Positions 10,428-21,151 of a stretch of DNA of 64,000 nt are shown piece after piece; within the stretch, counting starts at the first letter, position 1, and each line of letters begins with the position of its first letter. The DNA comes from Onthophagus taurus (taxonomy: Eukaryota > Arthropoda > Insecta > Coleoptera > Scarabaeidae). A model generated the notes under the pieces. The model was not told the DNA's origin. It ran no database searches and saw only the letters and a list, made by a program, of their open reading frames with translations. The stretch is from the NCBI RefSeq assembly GCF_036711975.1, contig NC_091972.1, positions 253,001-317,000 of the forward strand, in the 5' to 3' direction. The position numbers were made by a program, and so were the translations under genes.

Positions 10428-11307
10428 GTTAAAAGTTGTAAAAATCCACTTTTTATGATTTTTTTTGTTGTAAAACTTGATATGATTTCTTCTGTAAAAT
10501 AGTAATAATAATTATTAAATGCAACTCTAAACATAAATTACATACTATCTGTACGATTTCACGTTTTCTAAATCAAATTACACGTCAATTTTGAGATATC
10601 ACATGGAAAGTAACAAAAAATTCTTAATCCACCATGTTTTTAGTAACAAAAAATTATTTGATTTTTCGATAATACTACGTTAATAGAATTGTTTATTGTT
10701 AATTCGTAAAAAATTAAGATTAAATAAAGTAGAAAAAGATAAATTCCGCAATAATTTTTTTACTCCGCCATATTTTTTATAATAAAGACAGTAATATTAA
10801 ACAAGTTGATTACTATCAGATCTGATTATTTAAATCCTTCATCTTACCTTCAAACACAGAACTCAATTTTGCTTCTAAAGATAACTTATCGGACGACAAC
10901 TTGCCCTTAATCGTAATCAGATGTTATGTGACAGATTTGTCAACCGGATATAACCTAACTTTTTAGGATACGCTCTTTAAATAAGCTGATTCTTAAACTG
11001 TACGCTGTGGACTCTTCACATAGTTTTTTAGCGCCTCAATGTTGTAGAAGTTTTTTAATTTCAAAATATTACTGAAGTTAAACAGGGCTTTATAAATAAA
11101 TTGTGACATACATTTTCTGATTGTTTTCTAATTCTTGGATAGATATTTGATAATACAAATTTAACTTAAATAAGAATAAAATGTTGTTATGGATGATTTC
11201 TCCTAGATTTCAGTGGATACAATTTTGTCCGCGCATCATTTAAAGTCATCTAAAACATTGAATTTCTTCCAAAAGTCTTAAATAGCTCGTTGTTTCGTCT
11301 CATAGCC
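10428..11307. other. Galectin 5' flank and AT-rich intergenic DNA
   Basis: An acceptor-like sequence near 10496 and a GTATGT donor near 10545 on the minus strand suggest one 5'UTR intron. Beyond that I see AT-rich unique DNA without a supportable feature. Confidence 0.4.
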
Positions 11308-11310
11308 TTA

Positions 11311-11731
11311 AGGTGGCTACACACGTAACTGCAAACTTGACAAGTATGCATGATTAATCTTTTTGTACAAGTATGCTTTAGCGTTTGTAGGATAATTTTG
11401 CAAGAACATTTTGCTTGTGCAATTCGCTTGATGATGGAATGAATTTTAATCATGCAAGTTTGCACGTGTGGCCAGACGTAGGGATTTTTAATAATTATGC
11501 CAGTCACGTGGATATACCTTCAATTCACTCAGTAAATTAATATGGGAGTAGGTTTTTCTTTTCAATAACCACTCTTTACACCATATATCACGTTTCATCT
11601 TCCGCATTTTCCTCTTATGGACAAGGCAAAAAGCAGCCAGTGCGAGTGCATCGTTTCGAAATTTTACATGCTTATACAAAAAGATTGATTATGCATGCTT
11701 GTCAAGTTTGCAGTTACGTGTATAGCCACCT
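11311..11731. mobile_element. 421-bp MITE with 3-bp TTA target duplication (PIF/Harbinger-like)
   Basis: Ends AGGTGGCTACACACGTAACT and the complement of AGGTGGCTATACACGTAACT form inverted repeats that continue for about 65 bp (GCAAACTTGACAAG.ATGCAT..). TTA flanks both sides (11308-11310, 11732-11734), as expected for PIF/Harbinger. There is no transposase inside; short frames there are incidental. Confidence 0.8.
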
Positions 11732-11734
11732 TTA

Positions 11735-12429
11735 TGTATTATAGATGGGCAAGCGATCATCTCATCATCGCAGCAAGCATAGGAAAAACTTCATTAACAA
11801 CAACAAATGGATATTCAATCCGAAATTACTTAGTATTTTTAATGGTATGATAGGATGAAGACTATCAAACGCCTTCTTAAAGACTAGATACACAACATCT
11901 CCTTATCCTCTGTCATTGATACAATATTAGATCAAGTATGACAGATTTGTATGGGTGGTGTTAAAAGGTCATTGAAAATCCGCACCGCAATGACGTAGGT
12001 AAATAATACTTGATCTCATTGTCAGTAAAGGATAAAATTGAAAATCTAATAAAACTATGAGAATAGAATTGCTGTCTTAACCTCATTTAAGGCGGTGAAA
12101 GCATAAAAGAAAGAAGAGAAGATTTAGAAAAATGTATGTATTCTGCTCATAACGCTTCATTTTTTTTGGACAACGTACTGGACGTTGGCTCTGGCTGGAA
12201 ATGGTGCCACTGAATAGAACTGTCGTTCCAAGACAAGTAAGCACTACAAGCCATGCTGCGGGCAACTGCCACTCGTGCTATGGGTCGATCGCAAGGCCAA
12301 AGCCTAGAATTGCAGTGGCAGTACTGGCTACAACCAGCAAATTTTGGAACAGCTATAAGTGAAGTAATACGTACTGTGCTACACAAGCCAGCATCTGATA
12401 TTATCAAGAAAATTTCAAGCGAGCAATAA
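11735..12429. other. Intergenic DNA, no recognised gene
   Basis: About 12140-12400 is less AT-rich than its surroundings and has overlapping short frames on the minus strand without family resemblance. It may be part of the adjacent hAT relic, but I cannot show that. Confidence 0.3.
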
Positions 12430-12685
12430 TTGAGTTAATTGAGCGATAATACAGTGCAAAGAAGAATTGATGAAATAGCTCAAGATGTTGAAGATTCATT
12501 GTGTGGGTATTTAAAAACATCTCGGTTTTCTATTCAACTTGATGAGTCAACTTTGTTAGGAAATGATGCTTAACTTTTAGCATACAAAGGAAGAACAAGA
12601 ATTATTTGCAGATATTAAAGGAGAATCAATATTTCATGTTTTGGATGAGTTTTTTAAAAAAAAGGTTCATCCTTCTCATTAAGAT
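12430..12685 (+). pseudogene. hAT (ZBED-type) transposase fragment
   Basis: Plus-strand translation gives NTVQRRIDEIAQDVED, then FSIQLDESTLLGNDA, a stop and frameshift, and KGESIFHVLDEFFKKK. These correspond in order to the conserved TVxRRIDEMxxDVE, FSLQLDESTxxGNEALL and KGESIFxVLxxFF blocks of ZBED-like hAT transposases. Only this part of the catalytic region is present. It is clearly dead. Confidence 0.75.
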
Positions 12686-13560
12686 CAATTCGAATGTTTT
12701 AACTTTTTTGTAGGCATTACCTTTCTATATAAGAAAGAAAATAAAAAACTTCTTACTTGCTAACAAATTTTTTTTGAAAATTTCGAGCCAATAAGCTCAT
12801 CCTCAGCCGAATTGTCAAAATCACTATTATACAGTATAAAGATTTTAACTCTTATTGTTCGTGCATTGTGTTGTGTCTTTTAATTATAAATAGTAAACAT
12901 TTTTTATTCATGTAGTGTAAGGATTATGCAAATGTTTCAAATACAAGTGTCTTTGTTAATTGTGGCGCATTTTTTGGCGATATTTGCTTGTTTGTATTGT
13001 TTTTTGTTTCGTTGCTATGGCAACCAACGTTGTTATTTTAAATGGGATGCGTATATTTTCTTTGCACACTTTCATAGAGGATAAATCCCTCTAAGCGATG
13101 AACATATATCAAATCATATGATTGTATATGAAAAGAATCGAGAAGAAACGCGTTTTCTGAAAATACTAAATCAGCAAATTACAATCAAAGTAGGTGCCGA
13201 AATAACGCCGTTGACAACTTTAAATGTCAAAAAAATGACAATTTTTGTTGTGTAGTTTGTATATCCGGGTAAATATTATGGAACAGTGTACAAACTTCAC
13301 CTTGACTGTGTTTTCTTTCACAGTACCTATACACATCATTAATATTTAGATTCTTAATTGCGCCATATTTGTTTGAACTGTCAATTGTTTAACATTTAAA
13401 GCTGTCAACAGCGTTATTTCCGCGCCTACTTTGACTGTACAAAAAACAATGTAAGCAAGCAAATATAATGCGTCACAATTAATACAGAATTTTTGGGCGC
13501 TGAGTAATATTTTTTCTGGAAAGGCCAAATAAGTTTAGGAACTTAATTTGTAGTAACTGA
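12686..13560. repeat. Foldback-like repeat with a weak hammerhead-like motif at its left edge
   Basis: gtaggtgccgaaataacgcc (13190-13209) with the following ttgacaactttaaatgtca recurs inverted at about 13380-13435. A second pair links ~12965-13005 to ~13445-13480. Together they suggest a decayed foldback element. At 12762-12827 (minus) a CTGAGGA, GAGC/GCTC stem and GAAA series resembles a hammerhead core but lacks a convincing stem I. Confidence 0.4.
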
Positions 13561-14738
13561 AATATGTTTTAGGATTTATAATCAGAGTATTTAATAATTG
13601 TTGATTTTTATCCAGAAAATCCTAATTAAAAAAAAAAAATTGTCAGTTATAGTATTATATCACTTTATTATCATTTTTTTTGTTGAATTTATCTACAATA
13701 CATAATTAAGAAAATACATTTAGGAGAGCCAGTGTTTCGCTACAATATATTAAAAATATAAACTATTTTCCTAAACACGTGGAATGTACACTTGTTAAAA
13801 TTCCAAATTTACAAGTTACACAAAATTAACAAATACAAAAAAAATTTAAAGAAGCACTGCTAACTTGTAAATTTGAAATAATGAGCTAAATATTCATACG
13901 CTTGTCGACGAACAAAGAAAGAATCTTGGCAACAACCTCAAGATGAAGGCAGTGCATTTTTTTTTGTTTAGAATCAATGGAAAATTTAATGATTGAGTTT
14001 TCACCAAGATTTTTACTATGTATATTAACAAGGTATTGGTTAAAGGTCAATACTGTTTTACATTTTTATATTAGTCCTATTTAATAATATATTTACTTCA
14101 ATTCATTTATCCAAATTATAGATTAAAGAATGTTGAATAAAAAGTATATATAAGAAAGTTGTTTCAAATTAATAGATATTTATTGTATCAAAAAGAGTAA
14201 GACACTGTTTGTATTAATACTTTTTTCTTAAAATTTCTGGCAAACAAATTTTTAGTTGAGTACATAGATTAGGGTATATCATAAGCATTTTCTTATTTCT
14301 GGCGGAAATGTGGAACACTTAATTAATATTGCACATAATAGAACAAAAGCATTAATAGGATATTAAATAACAATATATTTTTCAATTTTAAGTGTTTTTT
14401 TTTAAATATGTAATTATATTTATCACATAATTTGTCGCATTAAATATAATTCATATAAAATTAAAATTGAAAAAGTTACATTTCTAAATTGAGATCAAAA
14501 ATAAATTTCTGTTATAGAACTTCTTGGTATCAAACTTAATTATTTTTGGTAAACATATTTCTGCTATTAACATAAAGGTACAAGATTTAATATTTCTTTG
14601 ATTTTTAATTTTAAACACTTTTTTTTGAGATTCCGTACTTACAGGACTTTGTCAGTCAATGTTTTAAAATAATAAAATAATCAATAAGGAATGTTAATTT
14701 CATTTTTAAATACTCCAGTCTACTTATCTCATTACAGC
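13561..14738. other. AT-rich DNA including the expected SLC35F5 3'UTR
   Basis: The SLC35F5 stop is at 14739 on the minus strand, so the right part of this stretch should be its 3'UTR. I could not pick out one decisive poly(A) signal. The remainder is AT-rich without recognisable elements. Confidence 0.4.
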
Positions 14739-17700
14739 TTATGCTTCATGCTCGTTACTATTAATTCCAATGAGCGCTTCCGTTTGTTCTGCTGAAAACT
14801 CAGGAAATCGAAGTCTATATCTTCAAAAAAAGACACAATTTTTTAATCAAAACGATGCTTAGTTAATTATTACCTGTTGCGTCTCCGACAAATTGTAGTA
14901 TACACCAACCTTAACGTATTATAAACAGGATCCCAATTCTCATAGTGCGACAAAATCGACACGAAGACGAATGCTAAAGCAATAGGGACGGTTCCCACGT
15001 AAAATAAATACTGGTAAGAAATTTTTTTGACGATCACATCAGCGAACATCGTCATGGGTATGGTTAAACTTATCGCTATAGTTGCTATTAACGAAGATGT
15101 TAAGAAACAACCCCTAAAATTTTAAGTTATTTTAAATTAATTCTAATAAAATTAACAATTTTAATTTACCATAACCAAAGTACTTCTGAAACAACGGTGC
15201 CAAATAAACCGTTCATTAATAAGAAAATTAATTGGTGTTTTGTTGGCCATTCGAACGTTTCGTATTCGGAATAATGTAATATGAAAAATATCGGCCATAA
15301 AAGAAAAATATTAAATAATCCTACAAATCCTACAAAAAAATTTATTTTAACTTATTTTTTTTAAGGTTGTTGGAATTTACCAAAAAATAATGGTATATCC
15401 ATTTTATCTTCATGATCGACATGCATTCGAAGAAAAACAATGTACGCGGCATAAAAAAACGCGCTTAGTATCGATAAAGAAACTCCATGTGGTACCCTGT
15501 GTTGCATCATTATATCTGTATAACTTACCAAAACCTAAGCAAAAAAAAATTGTTGATTAAAAATAAATAAATTGATGAGAAAAGTTTTTACCGTTCCAGA
15601 TATACTTAAACATACACATACTAATTTTGAGAGGGTAAACTTATCATTGGATGTTGATGGAAACATTGCCGCTAAAGCTAATGTAAAAAGACTAGAAGTG
15701 GAAGACAGAACATTTACGACACCTGCTTCTGTGTCAGCTAACGCTAATTGATAAGTATAATTAGCACAAAACCACTATAAAAAAATACGCATTACTTAAA
15801 ATCAACAAATATTTTTTGTTATATTTACTAGAAGACAAAATCCAAAAGCTAATTTTGCTATTTTTTCAAGAGGTAACCTTGAAGCTGCTCTCCTAGCAAG
15901 ATCACTAGCTCGCACACTTGCTTGATAAGATAACCTCGCAAGTAAAGCTTCTGTAGCAACTTCATCAGACATTTGCCTCACCTCAGCTAATTTACTAAAT
16001 CTAACCGATCTTACGGATGTAGCATCACTGTCTGAGCTAGATACAAGCTCTGAGCCATCAGGAGTTTTTAATGGAATGTACGTAGGTGTACTCTAAAAAA
16101 AAATTGCGTATAACTTTTATAAATTAGAGTAAAACTTCGATGTAACGGACTAATTAACTATTTGAATGAATAATTTTAATGCACATAAATTCGGACACCT
16201 ATTCACACCGTTGCATTCAGTTCAGCTGGCTTTATATTTATATCAAGGGTTAAAAAAAAAGTAGTTTTCGCCATTTTCTCCCGAATGGTGATGAATTGGC
16301 CAGAACCAAAACATGACTCGAATATATAACCGATATTATTCAGTCGATAACCAGAAAATGGATGGCAGTAAAGAACATAGCACCCGACAGACCATTGGCA
16401 GAAACATCCACAAATGTTCCCTGCATAGACGTACAAAAACTTCCAGAAAGACTGGAAAGAGTTCACGTGGTGTGCAGCAGAAAGATGGTGGGTCAAAACG
16501 AAAATCACGCAAAATTTGCAATAAAGGATGTATAGTGTGTGCATTAGCCACGAATGCTAAATAAATTAATTACATATATTAACAGTTCACATAACGGGCA
16601 CATCTGGAGATTCCAGATTTCTGGAAAGTAGATTCCAGCACCGATTTTCGGTTAATGTGTGGGGAGGAATCATCGAAAATGTTGTCCTGGGACCGAAAAC
16701 CTTTGATGGAACATTGACCAATCAAATTTACAGGTCTAGAAGAATCCATACTTCTTGCAGATATTCCTTTGAACGTGCGTAATAGGATATGGTTTGTCCA
16801 TGACGGGTGTCCTGCACACTATGGAAGGGTCGTAACCGACTTTTTGAACACTGCGTTTCCAAACGGGTGGAGAGGGCAGAATGGAGCTGTCACATGGCCC
16901 CCGCGCTCGCCGGACCTGACCACTCTTGACTTTTTCTTTTAGGGCTATGTTATGGAGCCGGCTACCAAAGAAGAACTGGTAGGTATAATCCATCAAGCAT
17001 TTCAGGAAGTTCGTGGAAACATGGAAAATGTCAACTGGATAGGAGAACTTAGTCAAAGAGCAGAGTTATGCATGGCAGTCTAGGGTCGCCATCTTCAGCA
17101 GCTTTAATCAATTAATGATCGCTATGCTTTTGTTTGTTTATGGCATTGTTTGGTCATTAAAATCATTAAAACTTTACACTTTCTGCTAATTACTGTAGAA
17201 GTAAGACAGTAATTTAAGTTATCCCATATATCAAAAACGATTGAAAATTGGACCTATGTTGACATTGTTCAAGAAGAATTGTTCACGAGAAGTACGTAAT
17301 GTAGCACTAGAGGAAGAAGTTTTTAATTGAATTGAGAACTCTCCCGGAACCAGTACAAGAAAAATTGCTCAACAATTAAACGTAAGCCATTCTAGCGTGT
17401 TTAGGATTTTAAAAGAACAACTTTTGTATCCTTATCATCTGCAAAGCGTTCAAGTGTTCTTACTGAATTTTTCAAAAGAATCCATCAGAAATTTTCATAG
17501 TAATCACATATGGGCTGAAGAAAATCCACATAAAATTGTTGAATCCAATTTTCATTAAATGTGTGGCTTGGTGTCATTAACAATTATTTAATTGGACCAT
17601 ATTTTCTTCCAATGAGATTAAATGGAGACTTCTTGATGACGTTTCGATAGAAATCAGGCGAGAATTATGGTACTTGCATGATGGAGCGCCAGCGCATTTT

Positions 17701-20661
17701 AGTATTAACGCTCGTAGCTACTTAGACGAAGTTTATACAAGATAAGCCGCGCAGATCTTCAGAATTGGCCAGCCAAATCTTCGGAATTAAATCCATTAGA
17801 TTTCTTTGGGGTTTTCTTAAAACCCTGGTTTATTCAACTCCTGTTGAAACTGTCAATGGGCACTATGAGCAATAAGCGCTGTTAGCTGTTACGCAGCAGT
17901 TTAGTAAATATTTCAGCATAAGTAATCTGCGCTTGTAAGTTAGGATTAACATTTTTTGTTTCTCCCTTTTAATTTTGAAAACTGACAAAACTGTATAAAA
18001 ATGACTATTGTTAATGCAGAAACGCATCATCTACTATCTCTTGTAAAAGCACAAAATTTTCAAAAATATTATTGTTGGCCATAGCTTTAGGTTATGCAGA
18101 ACCGCTAATTCTCAATTGCTTGTTCAGCCGATTTCGTTCCGCTGTATTAAAGCTTATACAATAATAATAAAGCTTATACTGATTGATTTAATTCAACTGT
18201 TGACACCTGTTGAACATAACCATTGATTTACGGAATCGTATCATCGCATTATGTGAAACTATTAGGAATACACCAGGAATGTTTGAAAGAATACGAAATT
18301 CAATGAGGCGAAGGGTAGAATCGTGCGTCGCTGCTGAGGGGCGACATTTTCAACATTTATTATGATTATTACTATTTTGTTAAAGTTGTTATTATTTGTT
18401 TTTGTACTTTTGTTAATTGTTATTGTCTGTGCATTATTATTATTTTTTTGATTAAATTAACAATTTTGGGAGAAACTGTTCTTAATATTTCAAAATTTGT
18501 CATTATGACATCTATTGTTAGTGTCTATGTATTATTTTTTTTTTTTGATTAAATTAACAATTTTGGGAGAAACTGTTGTTAATATTTCAAAATTTGTCAT
18601 TATGACATCTATTGTTAGTGTCTGTGTATTATTATTACTTATCTTTTTTTGATTAAATTAACAATTTTGGGAGAAATTGTTCTTAATATTTAAAAATTTG
18701 TCATTATGACATCAACCTACTTGATATTTTTACATAAATAATAACAATACTGTGAATTTGTGTCAAACAGGTCTGAGTACTATTTTATTTTTTTATGGAC
18801 AAATTAACAATTTTGGGAGAAACTGTTCTTAATATTTCAAAATTTGTCATTATGACATCTATTGTTAGTGTCTATGTATTATTATTTATTTTTTTTTGAT
18901 TAAATTAACAATTTTGGGAGAAACTGTTCTTAATATTTCAAAATTTGTCATTATGACATCTATTGTTAGTGTCTGTGTATTATTATTACTTATCTTTTTT
19001 TGATTAAATTAACAATTTTGGGAGAAATTGTTCTTAATATTTAAAAATTTGTCATTATGACATCAACCTACTTGATATTTTTACATAAATAATAACAATA
19101 CTGTGAATTTGTGTCAAATAGGTCTGAGTACTATTTTATTTTTTTATGGACAAATTAACAATTTTGGGAGAAACTGTTCTTAATATTTCAAAATTTGTCA
19201 TTATGACATCTATTGTTAGTGTCTGTGTATTATTATTTATTTTTTTTTGATTAAATTAACAATTTTGGGAGAAACTGTTCTTAATATTTCAAAATTTGTC
19301 ATTATGACATCTATTATTGGTGTCTGTGTATTATTATTACTTATTTTTTTTTGATTAAATTAACAATTTTGGGAGAAATTGTTCTTAATATTTAAAAATT
19401 TGTCATTATGACATCAACCTACTCGATATTTTTACATAAATAATAACAATACTGTGAATTTGTGTCAAATAGGCCTGAGTACTATTTTATTTTTTTATGG
19501 ACAAACTAAGAATTTTAGGAGAAAATGTTAAGAGACAAAAATTTGCATATTGAATCCCTCTATTTAAATCAAGTTTCTAAATAAAAAAATCTGGACGCAT
19601 TAAAAAGTTCTGGTGCAAAGTATTAAAGGGGTGAATTTTTTCACCCTCTTGTAATTAAATTATAGGGTTTAAAAAATCGTTAAAAAATGTCACCTTATTA
19701 GTAATAGCAAATTTCACCCTTCCAAATTCCTACATAATGGATTTATTAAATAAAAACAATTTTTTTCCTCTAATTTTAGAGGGCTGTAACTTGGAGGAGA
19801 AATGGTTTTGACCAAAAAGTTATATGAAAGACCCCCTTAATTTTCGCTGAAAAATCACCCCTTAAAATCTTTTGCATCAATTTAGCTACACTTGCATATC
19901 GGAAATGCAAAGCATATACTTTGTAATAAATGGTCTATATAAAGTTATAATGAAAAGATGACTTTTTGTATGTGTAAATATGTTTTGTAAAAGAGAACTC
20001 AACTTTTACTCTCTTTATTATCTTTTATATCTTTGCTATTTGCGATGGAAAATTATATTTTCAATGAATATAGAAAAATTAGTGTCATTGTCAAAATCAT
20101 GAAATTCTAACATAGGCACCTCTTTTTCGCCCCCCATTAAAAGGGTTAAATATACTAATGTATTGAATAGATAATATTAATAATATGACTTAAAAATATT
20201 TCGTCCGTTATATCAAAGTTTTACTGCAATATCTTTTTAAAGACTTACAAGGGATGTATTAGCTTCTGAATAAAAATTATCATCTTCTTCTACATCTAAG
20301 AACTAAAAATAACAGTTATAATTACTAAATAATAATATACTTAAATGTTTATTTAATGATAATACCATGTAATGACTTGGTCGATAACAATGCTCTTGCC
20401 AAGGTTTCCAAAAACAAAGTCCTATTAAGTACAATGTAAACATAGAGGTTTTGATGTATGTGCAAAAAAACGGCTTCTCAAATGTTTCATTATGATAAAT
20501 ATACTAGAAAAATAATTAAACTATGCACAAACAACAGCAAATATTTCATTGAATACCTTTGTAAGTTCGGAAGAAGATACCCATATGATATCAACAAGGA
20601 TTAAAATGAAGGAACCTAACACCAGCCTCTGTAATCTAGTAAGCACTGGTTCCGCCTCCAT
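14739..20661 (-). CDS. SLC35F5: Solute carrier family 35 member F5 (multi-pass transporter)
   Basis: Nine coding exons (20661-20557, 20503-20366, 20302-20249, 16092-15829, 15774-15592, 15534-15381, 15329-15170, 15113-14874, 14820-14739) join in phase to 459 residues; human SLC35F5 is somewhat longer. Diagnostic segments include [83 protein letters not shown] and [10 protein letters not shown]. The family has about ten transmembrane helices of the drug/metabolite transporter fold, with a cytoplasmic loop after the second helix (here the serine-rich [10 protein letters not shown] region). The substrate is not established. Intron 3 (16093-20248) is filled with transposon relics and a satellite. 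A 5'UTR intron is suggested by a GTAAGT donor at ~20793. The gene appears intact and shares its promoter region with BBS4. Confidence 0.95.
16311..16563 (+). pseudogene. Possible piggyBac-type transposase C-terminal fragment
   Basis: Combining two plus-strand frames across one frameshift gives [15 protein letters not shown] followed by a basic segment and [12 protein letters not shown]. That is the layout of the cysteine-rich C-terminal finger of piggyBac transposases (..R.CVVCS.K..RK.. ..C..C...LC). It lies in SLC35F5 intron 3, antisense to the gene. The call rests on cysteine pattern alone. Confidence 0.35.
16630..17100 (+). pseudogene. Mariner-like transposase relic in SLC35F5 intron 3
   Basis: Plus-strand frames give [20 protein letters not shown], then [35 protein letters not shown] and [17 protein letters not shown]. 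These are the successive blocks of a mariner transposase core, including the DG.PAH acid and the SPDLxxLDF acid. A frameshift and an in-frame stop after DFFF disable it. Orientation is opposite to SLC35F5. Confidence 0.85.
17260..17870 (+). pseudogene. Second mariner-like transposase relic in SLC35F5 intron 3
   Basis: Fragments read [20 protein letters not shown] (helix-turn-helix), [24 protein letters not shown], then [20 protein letters not shown] (third catalytic block). This lineage differs from the one at 16630-17100. Several stops and frameshifts are present. Confidence 0.8.
17860..18290 (-). mobile_element. Harbinger-like MITE fragment related to the insert at 56842-57261
   Basis: Inverted relative to 56842-57261, it matches segments such as ttgcttgttcagccgatttc, the gcagcagtttagtaaatatt region and attcaactgttgacacctgt. 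Internal deletions and a small local duplication of the agcttatac segment are present. It abuts the mariner relic on its left. Confidence 0.65.
18440..19525. repeat. Satellite array with 351-bp higher-order repeat in SLC35F5 intron 3
   Basis: The anchor caattttgggagaaa occurs at 18461, 18558, 18662, 18808, 18909, 19013, 19159, 19260 and 19364, with a decayed copy at 19510. Spacing cycles 146, 101, 104, so three subunits form a 351-bp unit present about three times. The 146-bp subunit carries an extra catcaacctactTgatattttt segment. Confidence 0.9.
19526..20248. repeat. MITE-like AT-rich DNA in SLC35F5 intron 3
   Basis: From about 19610 to 19880, segments such as aaaggggtgaattttttcac and tgaaaaatcaccccttaaaa resemble the ends of insect CAGGGTG-type MITEs, but no clean termini are visible. 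The remainder is unremarkable intron. Confidence 0.35.
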
Positions 20662-20794
20662 GGTATCTTTTATTCAATTACTATAGTAACATTATCATAA
20701 ATGATGGACCTGGTGTGTCAGATAACAATTAACATATTCTAAAAAAAAATAAGAGGAGGTAAATAATGTTAATACGAAAAGTGGTTACTTACGA

Positions 20795-21040
20795 TTTCAC
20801 CAAAAAGAACATTTAGGGGAAATTAACTGCGCTGAGGAGCGAAAACTAACACGTAATTCTACATCATACGTTTTCTTGTCTATTGTAAATAAAACGTTTG
20901 ACAGTTCGCCATTGTTGTAAATGCGCGCGCACGTCGCGCCATCCGTTGCCAAGCGACGAGAACTAAAACAACCCGCGGAAAATCACACTTCTGGTTCGGG
21001 TCGCATTCGAATTATTAATTATTTTTGAATATATAATGAA
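20795..21040. promoter_or_regulatory. Bidirectional promoter between SLC35F5 and BBS4
   Basis: The start codons are only 490 bp apart and face outward. The middle (about 20900-21000) is much richer in CpG than its surroundings (gcgcgcgcacgtcgcgccat). 5'UTR introns are suggested on both sides: a GTAAGT donor at ~20793 for SLC35F5 and a TTTTCTTTTAG acceptor at ~21137 for BBS4. Confidence 0.7.
20945..20957 (+). promoter_or_regulatory. X-box (RFX/DAF-19 site) upstream of BBS4
   Basis: GTTGCC-A-AGCGAC fits the RYYNYY-N(1-3)-RRNRAC X-box at every position, and lies 195 bp before the BBS4 ATG. RFX factors control ciliary genes, including BBS genes, in nematodes and flies. A degenerate 13-mer can occur by chance, but the location is the expected one. 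Confidence 0.6.
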
Positions 21041-21151
21041 TTTAATAGCTAATGGAAAAGCGGACCATTACGCAGAACGTATTTTACAGCAGTTGCGTAT
21101 ATTACACAGTCAATTATACCCCAATTTTTTCTTTTAGATAACGTTGCGAGT

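Noticed and set aside
16203..16551. Overlapping minus-strand frames of 113 and 71 residues in SLC35F5 intron 3
   Set aside because: They are shadows of the plus-strand transposase-like fragment, with no splice link to SLC35F5.
21037..21136. ATG at 21037 as an upstream BBS4 start
   Set aside because: Its frame stops before the BBS4 exon, and an acceptor at ~21137 separates them. It is more likely 5'UTR.
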